Shown: positions 19,877 through 29,787, counted from the stretch's first letter. The stretch: DNA of 64,000 bases from Candidatus Saccharibacteria bacterium CG2_30_41_52 (GCA_001873625.1 MNZN01000003.1:1-64000); one strand, 5' to 3'. Notes: generated by a model from the sequence alone, not told the origin. Numbers and translations are program-made.

Positions 19877-21451
19877 CTAAATCTCATCTTTTTTCTCGTT
19901 GATAAATTCTGCCCATTGTCTAATTAGACGAAGAACGGTTTTAAGTGGCAATTCAATAATTGTGTCCAGTGCCAAGGCTACGATATTAACCTTTTTGTAC
20001 TTTTCCGAAACCCATTGTCCCAACAAGATGAAAGGCATGTATAGAAAATCACGTAGTGTCATGATCAAACCTGATTTTGCAGTGACCAATTCTAATTCGC
20101 GTACAAATCCTGACAACCTAAAGCCCAAGAAGCTTGCCGTTGCAAAGAATATAAAGAATATAGCGCCCTGAACGATATTGAATTGCAATCTCATCAGTAT
20201 GTTTGTGACTAAACCGAACACCAGCAAGAACATAACAATAAATGCAACCTTGAATCCAACCGGATATTTGGTCTTTTTAGATGTTGGGTATAAGTTAATC
20301 TGGCTTTGATCTCCATACAACATATTATCTGCATACAATTTGATAGCCTTGGTATTAGCAGTGCCCGGCAGTTTAAGTCCAAATCGCAAAACGGCCATAT
20401 AAACAACTGGTGCTAACAAATTTATAATCAAAGGTGTACACAAAATATATCCGATAGTCACCATATCATATGGAACTTCCACACCAACGCCGATAAGACT
20501 CTTGGTTATTATAAGAAAAATGATACTTTTAATTAGACCACTGTTTAGCTTTTTGTTAGCTTCTTTATATTCTTTTTGAATCTGATCTGAAAATGCAGTA
20601 TGGAAACGGTCACTATTAGTCAGCAGATCACTTAGATCATCGTTTTCCTCGACCATATTTTTTAGAATTCTAAGTGGCGCACCAAATTTATTGATATGTC
20701 GGGTAAGCTTTTCAGTCAGTTCTGATTCAAAGATTGAATCGATATTTTGGTGGAAACTTAGATATTCAATAATATTTACATCTGAAATATTATAAAGTCG
20801 CTGCATGTCAAAACGAACGCTGGCAATATCAGATTTTAGTAATGATTTATATACAGCTACATACAAACTGGCCTCGTAATTTGCTGTTTCGGACTTATCT
20901 GCAATAAATAAATTTTTTTTAAGTATAGATTGGTAGTGCTGATACGCAAAACGAATATAAATTGACTGAATTGTGTCATCAATAATCAGTTTTTCGCTTT
21001 CAACTGATAACAAATCTAATGTCCATTTTTGGGCCAAACTAGCTTTGATGCCAGAATCTTTTAGACGCCAATAATTTCCATAATGCTTTTGAACAATATT
21101 GCCAAGTTTTTCAATAATTTCTACGGGCTGAGTATCGTTTTCAATATAACCGGCCTGAATTAATTCAATAATTAATTCTTCGGCAATTGGCTTGCTAATA
21201 ACAGTGTTATTTTGGAACGACAGATTACGAACAAAAAAACGACGAATCGCATTTTGAATCAACAAATGTTCTTGCAAGTATTCAGCAGCGTTTCGAAGTT
21301 GTTCATATGCCGACGATACTTCTCGCCCTACACCGGCAACGTTAATACGCTGAACAGCAATGTCTTTTTCTTTGGCTTGCGCTGCCCTAGCTGCTGCTAT
21401 TTGAATGCTTAATTGGTGGCCATTTGCGCCCAATTGCTTGTGTGTAGTCAT
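19877..21451 (-). CDS. Multi-pass membrane protein, hypothetical
   Basis: Several hydrophobic segments in C-terminal half (SIIFLIITKSLIGVGVEVP, VAFIVMFLLVFGLVTNILM). Confidence 0.65.
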   Translation of the reverse strand: MTTHKQLGANGHQLSIQIAAARAAQAKEKDIAVQRINVAGVGREVSSAYEQLRNAAEYLQEHLLIQNAIRRFFVRNLSFQNNTVISKPIAEELIIELIQAGYIENDTQPVEIIEKLGNIVQKHYGNYWRLKDSGIKASLAQKWTLDLLSVESEKLIIDDTIQSIYIRFAYQHYQSILKKNLFIADKSETANYEASLYVAVYKSLLKSDIASVRFDMQRLYNISDVNIIEYLSFHQNIDSIFESELTEKLTRHINKFGAPLRILKNMVEENDDLSDLLTNSDRFHTAFSDQIQKEYKEANKKLNSGLIKSIIFLIITKSLIGVGVEVPYDMVTIGYILCTPLIINLLAPVVYMAVLRFGLKLPGTANTKAIKLYADNMLYGDQSQINLYPTSKKTKYPVGFKVAFIVMFLLVFGLVTNILMRLQFNIVQGAIFFIFFATASFLGFRLSGFVRELELVTAKSGLIMTLRDFLYMPFILLGQWVSEKYKKVNIVALALDTIIELPLKTVLRLIRQWAEFINEKKDEI

Positions 21452-21540
21452 AAACGAGTCGTTATATTCCTAATTAATCTATAGATTATTTATTATCTGC
21501 CTGCAACTAATAATATCATCTTTTGAACAACCTGACGTTA

Positions 21541-22509
21541 TCAATTAACAATAGTAATGATCGCCGTGTCAGAGGCTGATATTTTTACTTTTCCGCCAAT
21601 TGGCAAAGTTAGCATTGGTAATGTGTGTCCAAAATCAACTCCAGAAACAACTGGTATGCCACCTAGTCGTTTTGATGCGACAATATTGACAATATCATTT
21701 TCAGAAACCTTACCGTTCGGTTGAAATCGTCCAATAATTACACCTTGCAAATTTTTGCGAACATTTGGCAATTGCAATAACGATTCAAATCGCCTTGAAA
21801 ATTCGCGGGCTGTATATACACCGGCTTCGTCATCATCTTCGATTGCTAAAATAAATTTCGATTTAAAACTCGGTTGATATTCAGTGCCTTGCAACAAGTA
21901 AAACGATCCCAGATTACCACCAATTAGTATTCCTTCGGCTACGCCTGGTTGCAAAACTTGCCACTTTTTAGTTTTGTGACCTTTTTTATCACTCCAGATT
22001 TGCCAAGATTTGCTTTTAACTAAATCAATATTCGATTCTTGGATTAATATACTAGCCAAACTATCTAACGTATACTTCCATTCCGCCATAGCACCAATAA
22101 TATGATAGGTTGGACCAAGATAGCCTATATTGCCGGTCTTGGCATATACAGCATTAACCAGAACTGTTATATCTGAAAAACCAATCATAGGTTTTGGATT
22201 ACTGCTAACTAATCTCCAGTCAATTAACGGCAACGTTTCATTAACCAACCAACCGCCTTGCATAGCCAATATCGCTTTGACGTTTTTATCACGATACGCA
22301 TCATTAATATCATTGGCACGATTAATTGCACTGGCAGTTCCAAAATTTAATACGTTTTTAATCGATTTTCCAAAAGTAATTTTATAGCCTAGCGATTTAA
22401 GCCGTTTTTGAGCACGATCATACTGACGTTTTGAATTAACGCGCATGCTTTGAGACGGAGCAACAACTCTGATCTCGTCGCCTGGTTTTAGCGGACTATA
22501 TGATTTCAT
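21541..22509 (-). CDS. LD-carboxypeptidase-like, peptidase family S66
   Basis: LKPGDEIRVVAPSQSM, AILAMQGGW, MIGFSDITVLVNAVYAKTGNIGYLGP, IGGNLGSFYLLQGTEYQP. Confidence 0.88.
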   Translation of the reverse strand: MKSYSPLKPGDEIRVVAPSQSMRVNSKRQYDRAQKRLKSLGYKITFGKSIKNVLNFGTASAINRANDINDAYRDKNVKAILAMQGGWLVNETLPLIDWRLVSSNPKPMIGFSDITVLVNAVYAKTGNIGYLGPTYHIIGAMAEWKYTLDSLASILIQESNIDLVKSKSWQIWSDKKGHKTKKWQVLQPGVAEGILIGGNLGSFYLLQGTEYQPSFKSKFILAIEDDDEAGVYTAREFSRRFESLLQLPNVRKNLQGVIIGRFQPNGKVSENDIVNIVASKRLGGIPVVSGVDFGHTLPMLTLPIGGKVKISASDTAIITIVN

Positions 22510-22532
22510 ATATCTATAATAACAGATGACTA

Positions 22533-23345
22533 CTAGATGTCAGATTCAAGGATTTGTTTAGCAACTACGCTTGCAAATCTGGCACCTAATAAATGATTCA
22601 CCGCCAGCAGCTTAGTTACCGTAACGTGATTGAACTTTGCCAGTTTATCGATACTTTCAGGAACCAAAAACTCATCCATTGCGCCATAGATAATATGGAT
22701 TGATATTGGTGCGTTTTTAATATCGTTATAGGCATCTTGAATTATTATCGTATTTTGTAACGATAATTTAAAACTATTCCAATTATTTTCGTTTACATCA
22801 ATACCATCTTCGATACGTAATAACTTGCGCATAAATTGCGAGTTATTAATTGTGAAATCTTTGTTTTGCAAGATAAATTCATAGGCTTTTAAATACAAAT
22901 CTTTACGTTTTTGAGCAATGATGTTCGATTCAGGATCGTTTGGATACAGTGGCGAACTAAGCAAATATGCCCGATCGATTTCGCTCGGAAAGAGGTTACA
23001 ATAATGAGCCGCGATAATTGAGCCCATTGAATGCCCGACTATTTTATATTTACCTTTTATCCGCAATTTTTTGATAGTTTTACGAACATACATCGTGTGA
23101 TCATCAACTGTATATTTACAATCTGTCGGTTTTATCGACTTTCCAAAACCTAATAAATCTATGGCGATAATTCGATGAGTATTCGTATTTAATTCTTTAA
23201 TCAAAGGAACCCAAGTTTTTGATGTCGCCGCAATACCATGCAACAAAATAATCGTCGGCTTGCGCCTATCGCCCGAGTCAAAAGCCACATGAAGAGGCTG
23301 TATTGGTTTCAGGCTATTGATTAGGTATTTTAGAAACTTGAACAT
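22533..23345 (-). CDS. Alpha/beta hydrolase
   Basis: TIILLHGIAATSKTWVPLIKEL, AIDLLGFGKS, IVGHSMGSIIAAHYC. Confidence 0.88.
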   Translation of the reverse strand: MFKFLKYLINSLKPIQPLHVAFDSGDRRKPTIILLHGIAATSKTWVPLIKELNTNTHRIIAIDLLGFGKSIKPTDCKYTVDDHTMYVRKTIKKLRIKGKYKIVGHSMGSIIAAHYCNLFPSEIDRAYLLSSPLYPNDPESNIIAQKRKDLYLKAYEFILQNKDFTINNSQFMRKLLRIEDGIDVNENNWNSFKLSLQNTIIIQDAYNDIKNAPISIHIIYGAMDEFLVPESIDKLAKFNHVTVTKLLAVNHLLGARFASVVAKQILESDI

Positions 23346-23370
23346 ATGCAGTTAGTATAGCAAAGAAGAG

Positions 23371-23477
23371 AGGGCCAGGAGGGAATTAGTCACCTGTAAT
23401 TTTCTTTGAAAATTCATTCGACCCCGCCTCAGACAACTTAATGGTTGTCGAGGTTTCAATTCCCTGCTGGATACATT
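23371..23477 (-). repeat. tRNA-associated structured element (copy L, downstream of tRNA-Lys)
   Basis: CCAGCAGGGAATTGAAACCTCGACAACC (antisense of tRNA-Lys 3' half) - GTTGTC - TGAGGCGGGGTCGAATGAATTTTCAAAGAAAATTACAGGTGAC - TAATTCCCTCCTGGCCC (sense tRNA-Lys 3' end). Confidence 0.85.
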
Positions 23478-23522
23478 CCAAATAAAAATGACTATCCTGA
23501 CGGATGGTCATTTTTATTTGGA
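23477..23522 (-). terminator. Terminator-like palindrome anchored on tRNA-Lys CCA
   Basis: tccaaataaaaatgactatcctgacggatggtcatttttatttgga. Confidence 0.8.
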
Positions 23523-23595
23523 GGGCCAGGAGGGAATTGAACCCTCGACAACCTACTTAAGAGGCAGGTGCTCTAACCAGCTGAGCTACTGGCCC
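23519..23595 (-). tRNA. tRNA-Lys (anticodon CTT), CCA encoded
   Basis: GGGCCAGTAGCTCAGCTGGTTAGAGCACCTGCCTCTTAAGTAGGTTGTCGAGGGTTCAATTCCCTCCTGGCCCTCCA; discriminator appears to be T. Confidence 0.92.
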
Positions 23596-23697
23596 ACAAA
23601 TCTGCAAAGAGTTTTCTCTTTTACAAAAACTAATTGTACACTATTACCCCTGTTGATACAAGTTTATAAATTTCACAACGGTACTAGTGTCAAACCC

Positions 23698-23726
23698 TTT
23701 TTTGCAAGGCTTAACCTTGCAAAAAA
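23698..23726. terminator. Bidirectional terminator-like hairpin
   Basis: ttttttgcaaggcttaaccttgcaaaaaa. Confidence 0.6.
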
Positions 23727-23798
23727 TATCCAGATGATAACACCTTAGTTGTTCATATTAGTCGATACGATAAAAACGGCTGTCAATTAGTTTTAGAC

Positions 23799-23838
23799 AA
23801 AATAAAAAACCCATCGATGATGAGTTGTTTATTTTGGT
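23799..23838 (-). terminator. Terminator-like palindrome of tRNA-Arg(TCG)
   Basis: caaaataaaaaacccatcgatgatgagttgtttattttggt. Confidence 0.7.
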
Positions 23839-23911
23839 ACACCCGGCAGGACTCGAACCTACGACCCCCTGGTTCGAAGCCAGGTACTCTATCCAACTGA
23901 GCTACGGGTGC
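23835..23911 (-). tRNA. tRNA-Arg (anticodon TCG), CCA encoded
   Basis: GCACCCGTAGCTCAGTTGGATAGAGTACCTGGCTTCGAACCAGGGGGTCGTAGGTTCGAGTCCTGCCGGGTGTACCA. Confidence 0.95.
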
Positions 23912-24041
23912 ATATCAGGGGTAATTATACCATGAGTGGCTATTGGAAGGTAGCTATTGGAATATGGCAAACGCATCCTGTTCGAGTCAATAGCTAATAG
24001 TCAAATTCCAAATGCCAAAAATGGGCTATAATAATTACCAT

Positions 24042-25061
24042 ATGGATATTCACACAAACATTCCGCTCAAAAACTACACAACCATGAAACTTGGTGGCCC
24101 TGCAAGGTTTATGACAGAGGTGCGCACATCAGAGGAAGTGGCCGAGGTTTACCGAAATGCCAAAACTCAAAAATTACCTATATTTGTAATTGGCGGCGGC
24201 AGTAATGTCATTGCGAAGGACGAAGGTTTTAGCGGCATTATCGTTCGCATGCGCATTCCTGGATTTGAAATTGTTGCTGATGATATTAACTCTACGACCA
24301 TAAAAGTTGGTGCTGGCGAAGAATGGGATTCAGTCGTCAAACGTGCTGTGGATATGCGACTGAGCGGAATCGAAGCAATGTCTGCGATTCCAGGCACAGC
24401 GGGTGCAACTCCGATTCAAAACGTTGGTGCATACGGCCAAGAAATTGCCGATACTCTGCAATCGGTCGAAGCCTATGATAGTCGTGAAGACAGATTAGTT
24501 ACATTAACAAATGACGATTGCCGTTTTGCCTATCGTCACAGCATTTTCCGCGACGAATCCATTGGACGATATGTCATTACTTCGATAACGCTAAAATTAT
24601 CAAAAAACCTACCGACCCCACCATTTTACGACGCGCTGCAAAAATATCTTGATGAAAATAATATCCAAATTTTTACCCAAGAGATAATCAGAAACGCTGT
24701 AATCGCTATTCGCAGTACTAAACTGCCCGACCCACAAATATCACCAAATACTGGATCGTTTTTCAAAAATACAATTGTCGAAAACTGGCAATTGGATGCT
24801 TTGCGCGCAATTAATCCCGACATTCCACTTTTTGAAATGGGAGATGGTCGTTATAAAGTCCCCGCTGGCTGGCTAATCGAACAAACTGGATTAAAAGGTC
24901 AACTTTTACACGGTATGCGCGTATATGACAAAAACGCACTCGTATTAATTAACGAATCTGCAACCTCATACAACGACCTGCTGGCTGCACGTGATGAAAT
25001 AATAGGCCAAGTCCGTGACAAGTTCCGAATTCAAATCGAACAAGAGCCTCTGACAATTTAG
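24042..25061 (+). CDS. murB: UDP-N-acetylenolpyruvoylglucosamine reductase
   Basis: NIPLKNYTTMKLGGPARF, VIGGGSNVIAKDEGF, AIPGTAGATPIQNVGAYGQEI, SPNTGSFFKN; TATAAT 9 nt upstream of ATG 24042. Confidence 0.95.
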   Translation: MDIHTNIPLKNYTTMKLGGPARFMTEVRTSEEVAEVYRNAKTQKLPIFVIGGGSNVIAKDEGFSGIIVRMRIPGFEIVADDINSTTIKVGAGEEWDSVVKRAVDMRLSGIEAMSAIPGTAGATPIQNVGAYGQEIADTLQSVEAYDSREDRLVTLTNDDCRFAYRHSIFRDESIGRYVITSITLKLSKNLPTPPFYDALQKYLDENNIQIFTQEIIRNAVIAIRSTKLPDPQISPNTGSFFKNTIVENWQLDALRAINPDIPLFEMGDGRYKVPAGWLIEQTGLKGQLLHGMRVYDKNALVLINESATSYNDLLAARDEIIGQVRDKFRIQIEQEPLTI

Positions 25062-25181
25062 TAACTAACGGACCGCTTGCGATTAGGCCCCAAAACGTTT
25101 ATGATTATAGATATGAATCCCGTTACAAAACAGAGGGTAGTTAATATAGATAGACGTTCGCGTAGTTTTTTTTGTAACGGG

Positions 25182-26390
25182 ATGAAGCGTCGTGGGTTTA
25201 CTATCGTAGAATTACTTATTGTTATTACTATTATGGGAACTTTACTTACCCTTGGCGTCGCCAGTTTGCGCGCATCACAAATTAGCGCACGCGATAGCGA
25301 ACGCAAAACTGACATTGAAACAATCGCCACTCAACTTGAGAATTATTATATTACCGGGTCTGATTACAGTATGAGTGTCGGCCGATACCCATCTACAACA
25401 TTGACATCTAGTGGAGCATCCAGCCAAACTATACAAGTATTGGCTGTTGGTGGTGGTGGTGGTGGCAATGGTGGTGTCAGTGGTGTAAATTATGGCAATG
25501 GAGGCGGAGGCGGAACGGTTGTTTATAACTCAACATACACAGCTACTACAGGCATAAAGGCAGTGACTATTGGAAACGGTGGCGCTGGCGTTATAGCTGG
25601 TACAGCTGGAACTGGCGGCAGTACTGTATTTGATAGCATAACAGCAACAGGTGGAACTGGAACAATAAACACATCCCGAACCGGTGGTGCAAATGCAAGC
25701 TATTCAGGTGGTACGGCCAGTTCCGGCGTTGACTCGGGCGGAGGTGCAGGTGGTGGCACAAATGGCTCAACATCAACTGCCGGTAACGGATATCTAAGTA
25801 GTATTAGTGGCACTCCAACGTATTACGCTGGTGGTGGTGGTGGCATAGCAAGCTCTTTTGGGTTACCAGGTGGATCTGGTGGTGGTGGAGCTGGTAGTAC
25901 TTCTATCGGAATTAGCGGCACGCCAAATACAGGTGGCGGAGGAGGTGGTGCAAATGCCAGTAACAATGGAGGTAGCGGAGGTTCGGGGATAGTAATTATC
26001 GCTTACCCTACCGGTTTCGTTTCCGCAACGGGAGGTACAATTACAACTTCTGGTGCTAATACCGTACATACATTTACGAGTAGTGGGACTTTTACAGTTA
26101 ATGGGTTTTCAACATTCAATATGCAACGCGTTTTGCGTGATATTGACGTAAAATCTATTACTGCTCCAAATGTAACCGATGCGGCATTAACGTTCATATC
26201 TGCCACAAATAATACCCAGACAATATCTGGCGTGCTCCCACTACCCACCATTGATCAATACGTTTATCAACCACTAATGAAAGATGGATCACTTTGCACA
26301 CTTGAATCTCAAGAATGCACCAAATTTAATCTATACTATAGACTTGAGTCAGATAATACAGTAAACATAGTAACAAGTAGGAATCAATGA
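25182..26390 (+). CDS. Prepilin-like protein with internal glycine-rich domain insertion
   Basis: MKRRGFTIVELLIVITIMGTLLTLGVASLRASQISARDSERKTDIETIATQLENYY, then ~230 aa Gly-rich segment, then pilin-like C-term. Confidence 0.85.
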   Translation: MKRRGFTIVELLIVITIMGTLLTLGVASLRASQISARDSERKTDIETIATQLENYYITGSDYSMSVGRYPSTTLTSSGASSQTIQVLAVGGGGGGNGGVSGVNYGNGGGGGTVVYNSTYTATTGIKAVTIGNGGAGVIAGTAGTGGSTVFDSITATGGTGTINTSRTGGANASYSGGTASSGVDSGGGAGGGTNGSTSTAGNGYLSSISGTPTYYAGGGGGIASSFGLPGGSGGGGAGSTSIGISGTPNTGGGGGGANASNNGGSGGSGIVIIAYPTGFVSATGGTITTSGANTVHTFTSSGTFTVNGFSTFNMQRVLRDIDVKSITAPNVTDAALTFISATNNTQTISGVLPLPTIDQYVYQPLMKDGSLCTLESQECTKFNLYYRLESDNTVNIVTSRNQ

Positions 26391-26770
26391 AAAATATGAA
26401 AAAACAATCAGGATTTACAGCAGTCGAATTATTAATCACACTGTTTATTGCAGCGGCATTTTTGATGTCAGGCTATCAGCTTTATAGCCTAATTATGAAA
26501 GACGGTGGTGAAGTTCGTGCAACGGCCAAAGCCAGCAACGTTGTATACGATTATTTGCAACGCTACAAGGCTTCTGCAACTAATCCTTGTACGTCATCGT
26601 CACCACTCAGCAATCAGGTAATCACTGTCGACACACTCGCCAGTGTAACTGTATCTGTTGATATTACTTGCCCATTCAGTTCAACTATGACAGTGACAAA
26701 AGTCCAAGTTACTTTGAAATATGGCAACCCTCAACAAACAGTAATTAATTCGACCTATGTCAAACCATAA
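26387..26770 (+). CDS. Prepilin-like protein
   Basis: KKQSGFTAVELLITLFIAAAFLMSGYQLYSLI. Confidence 0.85.
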   Translation: MKNMKKQSGFTAVELLITLFIAAAFLMSGYQLYSLIMKDGGEVRATAKASNVVYDYLQRYKASATNPCTSSSPLSNQVITVDTLASVTVSVDITCPFSSTMTVTKVQVTLKYGNPQQTVINSTYVKP

Positions 26771-28559
26771 TAAAAATGTAAATTTGAAAAGCGGATTTTC
26801 GCTAGTCGAGATGTTGATTGTTGCACCAATTGTAATTTTGATGATTGGCATTTTCGTTAGCGCAATCGTCAGTATGACTGGTGACGTGTTGTCAACCAGA
26901 GGTTCTAATGCGCTTGCTTATAACGTTCAAGATGCGCTAGACCGTATTGCGGCAGATATTAAATTAAGTGGCGGATTATTGGCAACAAATAATATCCCCT
27001 TGTCGGCGCCTCAAGGATATAATAACGACACTACGGCATTCCATAATTCCAGCGCCACAACTGGAACAATGCTAATTTTGAATAGTTATGCAACGACTAA
27101 CAACCCATTAAATACAACTCAAAGCTTATTATATATGTCTGGGCAACCAAATGCCTGTAATAGTCCACAAGTCAACCAGAACCCGCCCGTCATGTTAAAT
27201 ACTGTTTATTTTGTCAAAAATAACACATTATGGCGTCGCGTTATTGTACCTTCAAATTATGCAACGGTTGGTTGTAGTGGTGGTTCTATTGGCGCTCCAT
27301 GGCAGCAACCAAGCTGCTACCCTGGTATATCAGGGGCTATTTGTAAAACTCAAGACCAACGTTTAGTTGATGGCATAGCCGCTAACGGTTTCACTGTCAA
27401 TTATTACTCGACAACTAATTCAGTAGTACCGAATTCAATTGCCAGCGATAGCACTAAATCAGATACTATCAGATTCGCCGCCTTGCAAACAACCAGTAAT
27501 GTAAGCGTCACAATCAGCGCCGCTGGCACCATAGCTGGTCGAGACGTTAGTCAATCTGGTACTGTTCGTGAAATTAGTCCGAATAATAATACGACCGTTA
27601 CGGGCGATGTAACCTGGTCCTCGTTTAGCATGCAAAATAACTGGGTAAATTATGGTTATGAATACAATACCCAAGGCTACAGACGCACCAAAGACGGTGT
27701 AGTTATGTTAAAAGGCTTAATTAAAAGATCGGGTACAATAACATCAGGTGAAATCATAGCGACATTACCAGTCGGATACAGACCATCAGAAACACTATTG
27801 TTCCAAACTCAAACAAATCCTAACGTCGGATCGCGTGTCGACATCAAAGCTAATGGCGATATTGCTGTTCTTAGCCCAAGTGACCCAGGCTGGCTATCAC
27901 TTGAAAATATTAATTTCCTGGCGTCCGATACTCCATATATATTTACAAACCTAGCAATGGCTAACAGTTGGGTGGCATATGGGCCGCCGTTTTCATCAGC
28001 AGCTTATGCAATTGATGCCGATGGTCGCGTACACACTAAGGGGTTAGTTAAAAGCGGTGTTGTAACTGATAGCACAGTAATTGCCACATTACCCGACGGT
28101 GCTTACCCATCAGAATATCATCACGTTCCCGAGCATAATACTGGTGGATCTGGGTTTATCGGTATATATACTAATGGCATCCAAGCAAAAGGCGGCGGTA
28201 ATGGCTATTTATCGCTTCAATCAATATTTTATCCAGCAAGCTTCACTAATTGGACGAATATGTCACTCCAAAATAGCTGGGTTTACTACGGAACGCCATA
28301 CTCATACCCAAGTTACACCAAGTCCTCAGACGGCATAGTCACCCTTCATGGTCTTATTAAGTCAGGCACAATGACATCAGGTCTTGTAATAGCAAATCTT
28401 CCCGTTGGTTATAGGCCCGCTCGGACAGTCCTATCCAGTTGCGTAAGTGTAGGTGCAGCTTCCAGAGTAGACATCAGTGCCGCTGGGGACATCATTTATA
28501 GGAGTGGCAGTAATGGTTGGTACTCGTTGGATGAAATATCATTTTACGCCGACAATTAA
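26757..28559 (+). CDS. Prepilin-like protein with three ~100-aa C-terminal repeats resembling tail-fibre/lectin modules
   Basis: LKSGFSLVEMLIVAPIVILMIGIFVSAIV; repeats (S/A)MQN(N/S)WV.YG..Y....Y..(T/A).DG.V...GLIKSG...S..VIA.LP.GYRP. Confidence 0.85.
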   Translation: MSNHNKNVNLKSGFSLVEMLIVAPIVILMIGIFVSAIVSMTGDVLSTRGSNALAYNVQDALDRIAADIKLSGGLLATNNIPLSAPQGYNNDTTAFHNSSATTGTMLILNSYATTNNPLNTTQSLLYMSGQPNACNSPQVNQNPPVMLNTVYFVKNNTLWRRVIVPSNYATVGCSGGSIGAPWQQPSCYPGISGAICKTQDQRLVDGIAANGFTVNYYSTTNSVVPNSIASDSTKSDTIRFAALQTTSNVSVTISAAGTIAGRDVSQSGTVREISPNNNTTVTGDVTWSSFSMQNNWVNYGYEYNTQGYRRTKDGVVMLKGLIKRSGTITSGEIIATLPVGYRPSETLLFQTQTNPNVGSRVDIKANGDIAVLSPSDPGWLSLENINFLASDTPYIFTNLAMANSWVAYGPPFSSAAYAIDADGRVHTKGLVKSGVVTDSTVIATLPDGAYPSEYHHVPEHNTGGSGFIGIYTNGIQAKGGGNGYLSLQSIFYPASFTNWTNMSLQNSWVYYGTPYSYPSYTKSSDGIVTLHGLIKSGTMTSGLVIANLPVGYRPARTVLSSCVSVGAASRVDISAAGDIIYRSGSNGWYSLDEISFYADN

Positions 28560-28624
28560 ACCTATTGTGCTACATATGGTCGATGTAGTATATTATAACC
28601 ATAACCAATAATTAGGGGGCATAC

Positions 28625-29098
28625 ATGATTTTAGACAATATCAATCGTAAAAAAGAACGCGGTTTTACAATCGTCGAGCTTTTGGTCGTTATCGTTGTTA
28701 TCGGTATTTTGGCAGCTATCACAATAGTTTCTTATACTGGTATTACAGCAAAAGCTAATACAACCAAATCACTAAGCAATGCACAATCAGCACAACAAGT
28801 TGCTGAAATCTACAACGCTGATTTGGGATACTACCCAGCAACATTCGGAATTTTCAGTACATACACTGGAACTTCTAAATTACCTGCAGGTATCACAATT
28901 ATTGCCGATGCAGCAACTACAACGATTACAGCAGTTAACGGTCTAACGACTGTCGCTTACTCTTGTTTGACAAGCTGTACTTCTCCGGTAACAGGTGGAC
29001 GTATTACTTACTGGGACTTCACAGGAACTCCAGGTGTTAAATACGTATACGTAGGTGCAATGACATCTTCAAGCACACCAGCTTACCCAGCTAGCTAG
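28625..29098 (+). CDS. Type IV pilin (paralog 1)
   Basis: KKERGFTIVELLVVIVVIGILAAITIVSYTGITAKANT. Confidence 0.93.
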   Translation: MILDNINRKKERGFTIVELLVVIVVIGILAAITIVSYTGITAKANTTKSLSNAQSAQQVAEIYNADLGYYPATFGIFSTYTGTSKLPAGITIIADAATTTITAVNGLTTVAYSCLTSCTSPVTGGRITYWDFTGTPGVKYVYVGAMTSSSTPAYPAS

Positions 29099-29245
29099 AC
29101 TATATATCTAATAGCTTTTAAATACCCGCAGTAATGCGGGTATTTAATTTGTGGAAAAATATATTTATTGTGCTTGTGTTTATAAAATATGTAAATTATA
29201 ATGTTATCAGTTCACTATATAAATAATTAGGGAGGCAAAATAGAA

Positions 29246-29725
29246 ATGACACATTTCACTAACGTAATTAAAAAAGAACGCGGTTTTACAATCGTCGAAC
29301 TTTTAGTCGTTATCGTTGTTATCGGTATTTTGGCAGCTATCACAATAGTTTCTTATACTGGTATTACAGCAAAAGCTAATACAACAAAGGCTCTAAGTAA
29401 CGCACAATCAGCTCAAACCGTGATTGAAATCATGGCTGCTGATAATAGTGGATCATACCCTGTAACTGCTGCTTCAATTGCTGCATACAGCGGCACGACC
29501 AGACTACCAGCAGGTATCTCAATCGTAGCTGGCGGAACAGCAATTGACTCAACAAACGGACTAACAACAGTATCATATTCATGTTTGTCTACTGTTGCTG
29601 CAACAGCTCCATGTCTAACTACTGGTGGTAGGATTAAATACTACAACTTTAGTACACCTGGAACAGTATATGTCTACGTTGGTGCAGCCACATCTGGCAG
29701 CAACTTCTATGAACCTTTGACATAG
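29246..29725 (+). CDS. Type IV pilin (paralog 2)
   Basis: KKERGFTIVELLVVIVVIGILAAITIVSYTGITAKANT; adjacent tandem duplicate of 28625..29098. Confidence 0.93.
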   Translation: MTHFTNVIKKERGFTIVELLVVIVVIGILAAITIVSYTGITAKANTTKALSNAQSAQTVIEIMAADNSGSYPVTAASIAAYSGTTRLPAGISIVAGGTAIDSTNGLTTVSYSCLSTVAATAPCLTTGGRIKYYNFSTPGTVYVYVGAATSGSNFYEPLT

Positions 29726-29744
29726 TATAAAAAATATAGATTTT

Positions 29745-29778
29745 AATACCCGCTATAAAAAGCGGGTATTTTTATTGA
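29745..29778 (+). terminator. Rho-independent terminator
   Basis: aatacccgctataaaaagcgggtatttttatt. Confidence 0.8.
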
Positions 29779-29787
29779 TCGTCTTAA

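Noticed and set aside
23488-23748. 86-aa plus-strand ORF GQEGIEPSTTYLRGRCSNQLSYWP
   Set aside because: Antisense translation of tRNA-Lys.
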